Assembly (NCBI GenBank): GCA_022702705.1
Contig: CM040429.1
Location: forward strand, 114,181,943 to 114,245,942
Reading direction: 5' to 3'
From: Papilionanthe hookeriana x Papilionanthe teres
Taxonomy: Eukaryota; Streptophyta; Magnoliopsida; Asparagales; Orchidaceae
DNA length: 64,000 nt
The translations under genes were made by a program, and so were the position numbers. Below are positions 47,459-59,283 of the stretch, piece by piece; positions within the stretch are counted from its first letter, which is position 1; the number at the start of each line of letters is the position of its first letter. The notes under the pieces were generated by a model. That model ran no database searches. It was not told where the DNA came from and saw only the letters and a program-made list of their open reading frames with translations.

Positions 47459-48845
47459 CGAGACTGGTACCTAAATTCTAGTTCTCTTGCTTCGAGGTCG
47501 GTACCTAAATTCCGACTCTCATTTGAGATCAATACCTAAATTTCGATTCTCATTTGAATTGATACCTAAATTTCAATTCTATGTTTCCGAGACTGGTACC
47601 TAAATTCCAGTTCTCTTCCTTCGAGGTCGGTACCTAAATTCTGACTCTCATTCGAGATCGATACCTAAATTTCGATTCTCTTTCGAATTGATACCTAAAT
47701 TTCAAATCTAAGTTTCCGAGACTGATACCTAAATTCCAGTTCTCTTCCTTTGAGGTTGATACCTAAATTCTGACTCTCATTCGAGATCGATACCTAAATT
47801 TTGATTCTCTTTCGAATTGAAACCTAAATTTCAATTCTAAATTTCCGAGGCTGGTACCTAAATTCCAGTTCTCTTCCTTTGAGGTCTTTATCTAAATTCT
47901 GACTCTCATTCGAGATCAATACCTAAATTTCGATTCTCTTTCGAATTGATACTAAATTTCAATTCTAAATTCCGAGACTGGTACCAAAATTCCAGTTCTC
48001 TTCCTTTGAGGTCGTTACCTAAATTCCGACTGTCATTCGAGATCGATACCTAAATTTCGATTCTCTTTCAAATTGATACCAAAATTTCAATTCTAAATTT
48101 TCGAGACTGGTACCTAAATTCCAGTTCTCTTCCTTCGAGGTCGGTACCTAAATTCCGACTCTCATTCGAGATCGATACCTAAATTTTGATTCTCTTTCGA
48201 ATTGATACCTAAATTTCAATGCTAAGTTTCCTAGACTGGTACCTAAATTCCAGTTCTCTTCCTCCGAGGTCGGTACCTAAATTCCGACTCTCATTCGAGA
48301 TCGATACCTAAATTTTGATTCTCTTTCGAATTTATACCTAAATTTCATTTCTATATTCCGAGACTGGTACCTAAATTCCAGTTCTCTTCCTTCGAGGTCG
48401 GTACCTAAATTCTGACTCTCATTCGAGATCGATACCTAAATTTTGATTGTCTTTCGAATTGATACCTAAATTTCAATTCTAAATTCTGAGACTAGTACTT
48501 AAATTCCAGTTCTCTTCCTTCGAGGTCGGTGCCTAAATTCCGACTCTCATTCGAGATCGATTCCTAAATTTCGATTCTCTTTCGAATTGAAACCTAAATT
48601 TCAATTCTAAATTTCCGAGACTGGTACCTAAATTCCAGCTCTCTTCCTTTGAGGCCGGTAGCTAAATTCTGACTCTCATTCGAGATCGATATCTAAATTT
48701 CGATTCTCTTTCAGGTTTGATACTTAAATTTTAAATCTCACTCTCTCGAGATCAGTACCTCAATTCTGATTCTCATCCTTTTTCTGTCGATACTTAAACT
48801 CTGATTCTCAATCCGAGACTGGTACCTAAATTCCAGTTCTCATTG
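47459..48845 (+). repeat. Higher-order tandem array in the 3' UTR of element C (about 129-bp unit)
   Basis: Units start at 47459, 47588, 47717, 47846, 47973, 48102, 48231, 48359, 48487 and 48616, spaced 127-129 bp, then a decayed end with one more partial unit near 48811. Each unit consists of four diverged 31-34-bp subunits sharing CGAG, then TACCTAAATT, then TTCTC. In order they are typified by CGAGACTGGTACC, CGAGGTCGGTACC, CGAGATCGATACC and CGAATTGATACC. It has the structure of a young satellite with higher-order repeats. Confidence 0.95.
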
Positions 48846-49219
48846 CAATCCCGACCAGTTTTCAATTCTCATTTCAAATCCAAATTTCAAATTCAAAATT
48901 TCCTGAAATCGATTTTAAATTAAACGTCAATCGATATTGAAACTCAGAACAAATTGAAATCTAAACTCACACATTGAAAATTAAAATTTAAAAGTAAACT
49001 AAAATCTAAATTGAATTCCCCAGATCTTGTGATTTGGAGTTCACCTCCATTTCCATTCCCTAGCGAGAGTTCAGGAATCTCCGATCTTGGAAATATACCT
49101 GATACTCCCCAGCGGAAATTCTTCTACTTCATCCTAAGTTTGTCACTTGGACATCTGTGTTAGTTTTGCTGATCTCTTCGGTCAACGCCAATACACGCGG
49201 AGTGCATGGTTAGCACACC
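48846..49219 (+). other. 3' untranslated region of element C after the array
   Basis: Non-coding, aligned with 15800-16047 of A (ATACTCCCCAGC, TGTCACTTGGA). No gene seen. Confidence 0.65.
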
Positions 49220-49239
49220 ACACCTATTGGGGGTCCATT
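49220..49239 (+). other. Polypurine tract region of element C
   Basis: ACACCTATTGGGGGTCCATT directly before LTR terminus TGTTGACC (49240); identical to A 16048-16067. It can pair at 17 of 18 positions with leader 36555-36572. Confidence 0.8.
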
Positions 49240-52200
49240 TGTTGACCTCATTTTTGATGAGTTCTTTTGCTTCTCTCTTTAGTACTTAGGATCTAGTCTT
49301 AGGCTTTTCCTTTGACTAATCTTAGAGGACTAGAAATGGAACCCAAAACTTAGAAATTCAAACACTTCTTAACTCCCTGTAAACCCCACAAGCTTGATTG
49401 TAGACCCCTCTTCACCTAGAGGGTTGAAATCAAATGTGGAGGTTTAAAGGATGAGTTCCCTATAGGACTTTTTGGCCTTAGGAATACCACAGGTGGCTCG
49501 GTGCAGTGAGGGTTGGCTTGCACATACACTACACTCTCACACACATTCCAAGTCCTAAAACCACACTCTCACCCAACTTGACTTCACGACTCATGTAGGT
49601 AATTCATATGATGGTCCCGAACCCCTAAGCCCCAGGCTAAGAGGGTTAGGAACAACATAGTGAATGCCTCAAATGAGTCCTCTCATGGCTTATATGGGCT
49701 TAATATGGCTTCATGGCTCAACCAAAATGATTCCATTTCACCGACATTTGATCAATCTTCTTTTTTTCAAAATTTCAATTTTTGACCCCCGAGGCCTCGG
49801 ACCCACCAAACCTACCAAATGTCCTTGAAATGACCCAAAATTTGCAAAATTGCCTAAATTACCCAAGGTCCCTCAAAATCAATCCTAAACACTTCCCACA
49901 ATTCAAATTAACCATCTTTGGCCAAAAATACCAAAATTTCCAAAAATACCCCTAAACCCCCAAAATTCCCAAAATACCCTTTTACCCCAAAAATCTAAAA
50001 ATTCAGAAAATTCCCAAAAAATTTCAAAAAATCCCAAATATTCCCAATTTCATTTTGTTCACCTACACCATGGGTCACTTTTGCCAATTTACCCCACATT
50101 TACCAAAACCCCCAATTTGACCCAATTTAAACCCAAGTGAACCCAATGTCAAACCAATCCACCCCAATTGACCTCAATTCTGATCCAATTCAATTCTAAA
50201 CTTCAATTCAATATCCTAAACATCAATTAGGACCAAATCCAAGTCCAATTTAATTGACATTTGGGCCCAATTTCAATTTGAGGCCTAAGGCCCAATTTTG
50301 GCCCATGACCTAAACCTAGCTCACACCAACCCAATTCAACTCCAATTGGCCCCAAATCTTTTCTAAGGCCTTCCTAACACCCCCATAAACAAAATACTAA
50401 CTTGATTTGCCCAAAATTTGAACCTAAACTCCACCTAAACCTAACCCAAAACCAAAATCCCTTAAATTGACCTAACCCCAAACCTAACCCAAATGGGCCC
50501 AAATCCCAAAATCAAAGCCCAACCAAAGTTGAAAACTCTTTGTGACACTCCCATAAACATTTCTAAACATTAATTTTACATCAAATCCAACTTTAACCCA
50601 ACCTTAAACCAAGTTGGCCCAATTTGAACCACTTTTGCCCCTTTACTAAAAGACCCACATTAAACCCAATTCCATTCAAAATCACTTCTAATTTGTTCCA
50701 AATCACTCATCACACATCCCTAAACTAAACCCAACATTTATTTGGCATGGTCCTTCACAAAACTTTCATCCAAAAGACCATTTTAAAATCTAAAAGCCCA
50801 CTTCCATAATGCCTTTAAAAGCCCATTTTCACCAAAATTCAAAAAGCCCAAAATCCATTCCAAAGCCCACAAGAGATTTCCTCTCATCATCCCTTTGATT
50901 TAAATCATTCCCTAAGTTTCAAACTCATCATCAAATTATCCTAAATTAAGCCTCATGCCAATTTCCCCAAAATTCATCAAAAATCCCAAAATCCATTTCC
51001 ATGTAAATCAGCTAAGCCATCCCTAAGCCAAATGGAGTCCTTGGAGCCATGCACAAGCCACATGAAAAGCCATGAGAGCTTTGACTTATCACCGCTCCCT
51101 AAATGGAAAAAGGAGGAAACCCTTTAATGATTCCCTTAGGAGTGATTAAACACTCCCATGTATCACCTAATATTGCTTAAGCCTAATTATACTTGGATTG
51201 TGACTTGACCCCACTAATCAAGCTGACCCAAGTGACTTTCTCTTCAGCCCAAACCAGCCTTGGGGAGGTGCACCTAGCCTAAACCATGAGTTGACCAAAC
51301 CAAGCACAAAATGAACTCCCCCCTATACCATTTAAATCAAAACCTTTACACATGTCAAACCCCAATTGATTGCACCAACTTCCGACCCCGACCCCACCGA
51401 GTCGACTAGTGACCAATACTGGCCGTCGGCCACCACAACGACCGGAAAACACCAGAGCCGAGAGCCTTATTGGCTTCAAAAATTCAAACCCACTGATCGA
51501 GTCGTCCCAACCTAAATGGACACCATGGCTGTTCTTCTCCTCCCCTGAGCAGCCGATCCCACCCTCCAATTGCCCCTGGGAAGCCCTCCAGCCACCTCTA
51601 TTTAAACACCACCACCGCTCGGCCAAAGGAGGTGTTGAACAAAACCTTACAAAAACTCTGCCAAAATCACTTCAGACATAGAGAACTTGATCCCCACTGA
51701 AATCCAACCCTAAAACCCTCTCTGTGAGCTCAATTTCTGAGTTGAATCTCCACCCAAAAAAACAGGACACTTCACCCCAACGAGACAATCTTCAAATTGA
51801 TTGACCCTACACCTTCACTCGGACCGAGAGGAGAAGTTCCCAAGCAAAGCCCCTCACCGAGCCGGCCATTGCTTCCGACCTCCAAGCCTTGTGATCGTCC
51901 TTGGTCACTTTCATACTTAGACGATTCCCGCAGCCGGAGACTTCATCCGGAGCTTGCCTGGACTCAATCGAAGGTGACACAACCCTCAGATTGAAGCTTC
52001 ACTTCTCTGAGCAAAGGTATGAACTCATTCTTCCTCCCGAGCTTCCAGCAATTCTACATTTTGTTTGGGTAAATTTCATAGCTTATAAACCGTATGGATG
52101 TGTTCGTCTCTTCAAGACGAAATGATAGAGTATAAGAACTCGAAAATCCATTGAGAATCGAGAGAGATATTAGGGTTTGAGTGTGGACGGTCACGGGAGC

Positions 52201-55200
52201 ACACCAGTCGTAGACAATGACCAGGAGCCGTTAGATCGCGCGTGTATCGAGTGGACGGTTGAGATCAAGCCGGACAGCGCAATGGTACGTGAACCGTGGG
52301 CCCCTGGAGAGCTGAGTCAGATGGCGGCGCCTAATCACAGCGCGACGCGTGGGCTTTCGGAGCTGCCGAGGTTGACACGGTGCCGCGTGGATAAGTAGAA
52401 AATTAGGGTAATTTTGAATTATTTAAATGCCCTGAACATCAAAAATTCATATCTTTGCATAGAAAATCACAAAAATAAAAAAAAAAAACCCTCTTGCTCA
52501 GTGAACAGAGGAGAATAATGTGGAAAAGAAATCAAGTTAATTGGATGAGTATTTTATTTTTAATAATTTATTTATTGTTTTCAATGTTTTGATTCTCCAT
52601 TTGCATATATAATTAACCATGGCATGAGACCATAGGGCTTTTGAAGCCTCTAATCTTGGGAACATTCGCTGAATTTTTCAAGGTCAGAGGCCATCTCTGA
52701 GAAAAGTTATTGATTTTACAAGTTCATGTCACTGTTTTAGGTACTTTAATTCCAATAATTAGCATGTTGTAAAATAAATTCTAGGAAAATTTGGTGATCT
52801 TTCTTAGGACCAGGGGACCCTTTGAAAAATATATTTTGAGTTAATTCATTCATAATAACCTTAATTGGCCTAAACCCCTAAAATTAAATTTGAATTAATT
52901 AGGGTTAACCACACATCAAATTGACTTAAAAGAAATTCTCCATTGTTCTTTAGGGTTAGAGGAACCTTACATAAAATTTTGAAATCAATTGGACTTGATT
53001 AACCCCACCAAATGGGTTGATTAAGCTTCATAAGCAAAATGGAACTTTAAAAATTCATAACTCCAAAAATACTTTTCAAAAAATTCGCAAAAATGGTTTT
53101 GGAGCTTCTCTGATATCAGGGGAGTTCAATAAAATTAAAATTGGAATTTTCTAAAAAAGTTGATTTTTCACAATATTTTAATATTTTAATAATTAAAAAA
53201 TAATTAAAATCATAAAAATATTACAAATCATAAAAATGTCACATTTTGACTCCTAATCTTTTAAGAACAAACCAAATATTTTTCCTATGTCACTAGGATA
53301 AGATATTGAATTTTAGAGGCTTGATGTAATTTTTAATATTAAAAAATGAATATTCAACCTTTTTCACTAAAATAATTCTAATAAATCAAAGAAAAATCAG
53401 AAAATTATAAAATTTGTTTCTCTGGACTCCTTGAGGTCAAAGAAATTTAAGAAAAATATAAAATCTATTTTTGAACTTCTATTTTATTTTAAAATTAATT
53501 AATACTCTAAAACTTTAAAATTAATTGGTCCAAGTGGTCTTCTGGTCATTAGAAACATCCCATAATTTTCTTAAGGACAAAAACCTTTCCTTGGTCATGT
53601 TGTTGATATTTCTTTGAAAACCCTTATTTTATACTAAAAATAATTATATAAATAAATTAAATTCAGAAAAATCACATTTTCTCCTCTAATGTCTTAATTG
53701 ACATGTGAGTGAGGTGACATAAAAATTGCAAATTCATTTGAGCTCAATTTAGTGAGTTATGAAATAAATAAGCTTAAAAGGGCATAAAGGTAATTAAAAA
53801 TTTTAACCCTTAATTAAAACTTTAGGTTTAATCAAAATGGGGAGTAAAATATTTGATTTTAACTTTCTCTTGGATGATTGAAACTTAGGGAGATTAAGGG
53901 GTAGAAACCCATTAAACACTTTGAAAATATCAAAATGAAACTTTAATTAATTAAATAATTTAAATTTTGGAAAGAATATATTTAAAATTTGGATTATTAA
54001 AAATAGGGATATTATTAAGTGGATATTATTCTTTAATTTAAAAATCCCTAAATAAGTCACTTTAATAATATTTATTTCTTAATTGAAAATTAAAATAATA
54101 ATCCAAATTAATAATTAAAACTAAAATTAAATTAAATTAAATTAAAATTAAATTAAAATTAAAGTTAAACTAAAATTAAAATTAAATAAAATTAAATAAA
54201 ATTAAATTAAATTTAATTTAAATTAAGTTAAAATCAAATTGAATTAAATTAAATTAAAATCATTTAAAAACAAACCAAAATTAAATCATTAAGAGTTAAA
54301 TCAAAACATATCAATAATTTCACCACCTCTTTCTATCTAAGTAAATTTAAAACATGAACATCAAATACCAAGATAATTGAAAATGTAAAGATTTAAATTA
54401 AATATAAAATAATTTGAATGCTATTCCAAACTTAAAATTATTAATTAAAACCTCATAATTAAATTAAAATACTTTAAATCATTAACTCAATCTTTAAATT
54501 AAGAATGATTAAAATTCTCGACAAACCAACTTGCCCTTAAAGGCTTTAGTTATTATAACTCTTAGATAGAGTATTAAGTGAAATGTCACTTCGTTCATCA
54601 GGTAATCAAATACCCATGTTCACTGAGCAAGAGACAAAGTTTAACTAAACTCCTGGATGATTAATTCATATGTGCAACTAAATTTACTTGGACTCAAAAT
54701 AATCCCAGAAGTGTTGAAAAGATGTTTAGGACTCGTCCTAAACACTTCCTCAATATGACAAGATTTTTTAGAAGAACAATTGAATCTAATTATTCTTTGA
54801 TGAAGAAAATCATCCTTAACCAAACCAACAACCTAGACGTCATAGGAGATGACTAGTTATAGGATTATGATTCTGGTAGATAACCAAAACCCATTCCCTT
54901 AGCTTTACCTAGGTATTTCTTGCAAAAATATGTTTAAATGCTCTAACATGTGTTTAAGTGCAGCTTGGGATGACGGGAAGACCCCCCAGGTACGCTTTTA
55001 TTTTATTGTAATTTACTTTATTGCAATTTACTTACATGCACTTTGCTTTACTTTTCTTGCATGATAAATAAGACTGTTGCATGAAAACCAAAACCTTTAG
55101 GATAGTCACTGAACTAAAACCAAAACTAAATTAAATGTTATTGCAAGATAAAATTCACCGCCACAACATTCCAAAATATAAAACAACTCAAAATTTAATC

Positions 55201-56691
55201 ACAAACAGAACAACAAAACTACAATTGCAACTAAATTAAAACATCTCGTTGAATGATCGGGAATACCTCGGATGATGTAACCCACGTGTTGCTAACGGGA
55301 TTTCCCACGGTCTAAATGAATGTGTGGAACTCATTCAGTTGAGTTTAGCAAATTCATCTGGACTAAGTGAATTCAATGAAAATAACGGTGTTCGGGATGA
55401 CGGAACCGTGGGATCTTAATCGGTTCTGTTTAAACAACTTTAAGATTTGTTTTAATTAAAATATTAAAAAAAACTTGGATTTTAAGATTTTCTCTAAACC
55501 AAAACACTTCTCTCATCTCCTGATTTATGACTTCTAAAACTAAACCTCTGCAACAACAAGGTGCTTGGAGCACAGTGGGCATCACATCCATCGTCGTTAG
55601 CAAAACTCGGGTCTACTTCAGTAGAACCTTTCTTAGAATTAAATAACCAAGCCACAGGAATTCAAGGTAGTTTTCCTAGTGCAGCATAAATCCTCAACTC
55701 TTCGTTAGGCATTTGCATGATCATGTCAGGTAAATTAAGCCCTAACCGGTCTTAGGACACTGAGGTAGTCGTTCGGTACGACATAAACCCTCATATCTTC
55801 CAGGTTATTTGTATGATCATTTCATACAAATATAAGTCCTAATTAATTAAAATTGGCAGGATTGCAATATTAAATAAATTTTTAAATTGAAGCCAAACAA
55901 TAGGATAGTTTGGGAAGTTGCCAAGATTCTTCTTGGATCCTCAGCTTCTCCTATTTCTCTTCCTTTAGACTCTTGAAATAAACTGTTCCAAATTTCAGCT
56001 AATCCCTATTGAAAATTCCAAAATCCAATCCTTTGAAAACCTTAAACTTTGAAATTCTTGAGAGCAAAACCACTTTTTGGATCCTCAGCTTCTCCTATTT
56101 CTCCTACTTTTTTTTTCCTTTGGACTCCTGAAAATAACTGTTCCAAATTTGATCCATTCCCTATTGAAATCTTCAAAATTCAATCCTTTGAAAACCTTAA
56201 ACTTTGAAATTCTTGAGAGCAAAACCACTAATCATTATCGAGAGTTTTCTTAAATGATTCCCGTCATTTAAGATGTAATTAACTATAGGGGCTTGCCTTT
56301 ATAGGGAACTTTAAGAACCCAGGTAACATAAACCCTACTTAATTCATTTATATTAAGCAGGGGAACTTGTCGGCTTATAAAATTGGTTCGCAGACCAAAC
56401 GGATGTCACAAATCTTCTAGTTTATTTAATCAAGCCCCATCGTCAAGCAGTGTGTCTATTCTTCGGGATAGATACACAGTTTGTGATGCGGTGCTCGTTT
56501 ATATAAACTATTTGGGATGTGAGATCGGTTTGATTTTTCATATCTTAAAATTTTCAAAGTTAAAATCATTTTCAAAAAAATCAAATACAACTTTTCAATG
56601 TATTTATTTAAATTAATTTAAAAATTCGCCGACAATTTTTGTAGGCGACCCCCTTTTCAAAATACAACACAAACCTAAAAATATGCCGACA
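49240..56691 (+). repeat. 3' LTR of element C (7452 bp)
   Basis: Colinear with 28952-36311, with scattered substitutions. Differences include a roughly 36-bp loss near 53515 and a tandem duplication of about 145 bp at about 55930-56220, both absent from the 5' LTR, so they arose after insertion. TATA-like TATTTAAA is at 51599-51606, donor-like CAAAG|GTATG at 52012-52021. Confidence 0.95.
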
Positions 56692-56696
56692 AGTCG
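56692..56696. other. Right target-site duplication of element C (AGTCG)
   Basis: AGTCG follows LTR terminus GCCGACA (ending 56691) and matches 28947-28951, confirming both ends of element C. Confidence 0.9.
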
Positions 56697-56954
56697 ATCG
56701 TGGTTCCGGCGCCTAGGCGCCAAAATTTGGTGCCTAAGCACCAGAATAGCCTTTGTGTATAGATGATCCGACACCTTGGCGCCAGTTTCCGGCGCCTAAG
56801 CGCCACAGTTACATTTCATGTAAAAACTGAAAATCTTTCGTTTTTCACATGAAATCTCCTTATAAATTGCCCTATCTTCATCCCCAATCACATAGAAACC
56901 TTAATTTTGACCAGAGCAATCCATTTTGGAGAAGTTAAGAGGAGTTTGGAAGCT
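56697..56954 (+). other. Element B sequence right of the C insertion, with palindromes
   Basis: Continuation of 28951. Contains the perfect palindrome GGCGCCTAGGCGCC (56708-56721) and related arms at 56734-56743 and 56770-56806. No gene before ATG 56955. Confidence 0.6.
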
Positions 56955-57311
56955 ATGGATAGAGGAAATCATGGAAATGAGGTAAGAGACAAATCCCCCA
57001 AAGATCCTCAACCTTATTTTAAAGGTTTTATTGTAGTTAGTATGGAGAGATTATTTAGTCGATTGAAAAAGATTGAAGCGGAACTTCAAAGCTTTGGGAA
57101 TCATTTACATGAAATGTATCATCAAATTGAATATATGGAATGGCAAACAATACTTCAATTTGATCATATGGTGGCCTATCAAGACGCTGAAGTAGCAATG
57201 TACGCGAAGAATAAGTGGATCGATGAAAAGACGGCTTTGGAATTTCCAAGGACGTTGGTGTTCTATCTAGGCGGTCCTAGCGAACTTTATTGCGAAAGGG
57301 ATGGAAATTGA
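56955..57311 (+). CDS. Unrecognised 118-codon ORF in the 3' part of Athila element B
   Basis: ATG 56955 to TGA 57309; the frame is also open upstream to 56907 but without ATG. I do not recognise the protein. It is rich in charged and Met residues; the segment MERLFSRLKKIEAELQSF (57042-57095) and what follows has a helical, coiled-coil-like pattern; no signal peptide or membrane segment. It lies between integrase and the 3' ORF of an Athila element, where such elements may hold poorly conserved ORFs. It is the only fully open ORF of this element here. A donor-like TAG|GTGAG follows at 57344-57351. It could also be chance. Confidence 0.4.
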   Translation: MDRGNHGNEVRDKSPKDPQPYFKGFIVVSMERLFSRLKKIEAELQSFGNHLHEMYHQIEYMEWQTILQFDHMVAYQDAEVAMYAKNKWIDEKTALEFPRTLVFYLGGPSELYCERDGN

Positions 57312-58121
57312 AGATCGGTGTTGAATTGATCTCTTATGTGTTCTAGGTGAGATTGAGTCAAGTTCTAGTGTGTTGAATATTGAATTTGTGTGTTTGCTTA
57401 ATTGTTCAATGTGTGTTGTTGGATAGAAAATTTGCTTTGAATTTATGTTGTTTGTGTTTTTTATAGAATGATGAACCTTGTTATAGTCTTGTTATGGAAT
57501 TAATTGAGTTTGGAATGAAAATTATGAATTGGAATTTAAGAGTCTGAATATATTTTGTGTTTGAAATGTGGATCTAAGTTATCATTTTAAATTGATTTTG
57601 GAAATGTTTGGAGGATATAAATTGGATTAATACTCTCATAAGAGTAATTAGGTGTCAAATTTGATAAGTTTTGGTGGAAAAATTAAAATATCAATCAAAT
57701 TTTTCGAAAGGCGAGTCTGGCGCATAGACGCCAGAATTCGGCTCCTACGCACCGGTACGGTCTGAATCCGAAACATCATTTTCTTAAACACCCCCATGCC
57801 ATTTTTGACGCCTAAGCTTCCCTTTCCTCTGGTTTTCGCTAAAATAGACCCTAGAGATCCCATTTGAGGCCGGATTTTTAAGTTTTTGAGCTTAAAATCA
57901 CTCGATTTCTTCATCCCAATGTCAGATCTACAGTCTAAACAAATTATTTTCGATTTTCACCCTGGATTTTGCTCTCATTGAGAAAAACTAAAAATTTGAG
58001 GGAAAAATTGATTTTTAGAGTTAAATCCTTGGATTTTTAAGCTCTTTCAAGTTTGAAAAGCTTAAATTAGTTTATTCCTTTGATCCTATGAATTTATTTT
58101 GCATTTTTATTTTACATTTAG
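57312..58121 (+). other. Non-coding segment of element B before the 3' ORF, possibly an intron
   Basis: T-rich. It begins near donor-like AG|GTGAG (GT at 57347) and ends with TTTTACATTTAG (58110-58121), immediately followed by ATG 58122. A palindrome-like GC patch lies at 57717-57757. No gene seen. Confidence 0.5.
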
Positions 58122-59283
58122 ATGGCACCCAAAATCTAAGCGAGGAAATGAACGAGAAAATTTTGATCGTAGCAAGTTTTTCACTGCTACTGCACATTTT
58201 TCGGTACAATGATATTGCTACGACTCGGAAGTTTATCTCAGAACGAAGTTTTTTCAATCCTGGAGGAAGGATTGAGGATACGATTGTTGCACTCAATTGG
58301 AAACGATTTTTTTATTTCACTGCTGTTGTTGTTATCCCTGTCGTTAGGGAGTTTTATGCCAATTTCACGGATGCTTAAGAGTACTAGATTTTCATAAGAG
58401 GAGTTGGAGTAGGATTCAATCCAGAGCATATCAACATTTGCTACGGCCTGCCGCTAAACATCGAGTGCTATTAGTCTGAATTATCTCCATCTGAGGGAGA
58501 TTTAGATATGATTATTGCTTACCTAACTTATGGTACTGGAGCTTGGAAGATCTGAATTGTAAAAAGGGTAAAATTTTCATCTTCTAAGCTTAATGGTGTT
58601 CAAAAGCATGGCAATACTTTATTTCTGCTCCTCTCCTTCCATCCAATCATTTGAGCGAGGTTACCAAGGACAGAGCTATCCTAAATTACTGCATACAAGA
58701 GAGGATGTCGATTGATGTAGGGAGTATCATTTATGAGTCTCTAGAGACTACTGCTCGTTCTAGCGCTTTTGTTGGACTTGGATTTCCATCTTCGATATAT
58801 TCTCTGTGTGAAAGTGCTGGAGTAGTTGCTGAGCTTTCTTAGGAAAAGATCAAATCTACAAAGCCCATAGGAAGAAAAAGTGTCAGTATCTATGATTGAC
58901 TTTGAGGTAAGAGTTCTACTGCACCTTCTGGTTCATTACCTACTTCTGGTAGAGCTTCTACTTCTAGACCTTCTACTTCTACTTCTGAGCCATCATCTAG
59001 TTTATGGGAATCCATACATGATCAGTTTATTGAGCAGCAGAATGAGTTATTTCTAACTCATTGTAGAGTAGATACAATCGATAAGAAGATCGATCATCTT
59101 TCTGAGTATACCAGAAGGAAGAGTGAGTATGGTGCTGAGTATTCTGAGTCTTTAGTTAGATTCCTAACGGGTGACCATGATGTTCAGTTCCCTACCTGTC
59201 CTAGATTTTCACCGTATGTTGATCTGAAGGATATGGAATTTTCTTTTGATGATGACGATGACGAGGCTACAGAGAGTGATTAG
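58122..59283 (+). pseudogene. Athila 3' ORF, putative plant transposon protein domain, degenerate
   Basis: From ATG 58122 (MAPK) to TAG 59281, about 387 codons with several frameshifts and stops. Recognisable are TRKFISERSF (about 58220), WKRFFYFTAVVVIPVVREFY (58298-58357), a GVGVGFNPEHIN segment (about 58405-58440), and SEVTKDRAILNYCIQERMSI (58654-58713) with FPSSIYSLCESAGV (58783-58824). This matches the domain annotated as putative plant transposon protein (Pfam Transposase_32 type, from memory), usual in the 3' part of Athila elements. A Ser/Thr-rich linker and an acidic tail (DDDDDEATESD) end it. Its function is not established. Confidence 0.75.

Larger units (their letters stand above)
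28952..56691 (+). mobile_element. Element C: 27.7-kb Tat/Ogre-like LTR retrotransposon carrying an AlkB-like ORF
   Basis: Complete at both ends: LTRs 28952-36311 and 49240-56691, primer site, ORF1, gag, protease, RT, RNase H, aRNH, integrase, AlkB-like ORF, repeat-rich 3' UTR and polypurine tract, flanked by a 5-bp duplication. At 27,740 bp it is very large even for Ogre-like elements. From 39402 to 42932 gag-pol stays in one frame, broken only by single stop codons, so it is much younger than A. Nesting makes it the youngest layer here. It is not autonomous now: RT active site altered, integrase C-terminus deleted, ORFs interrupted. Confidence 0.95.

Noticed and set aside
47459..48845. CRISPR-like regular array
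   Set aside because: Repeat and spacer are not distinguishable; all 129 bp are repeated with gradual divergence, and the context is a plant retrotransposon UTR.
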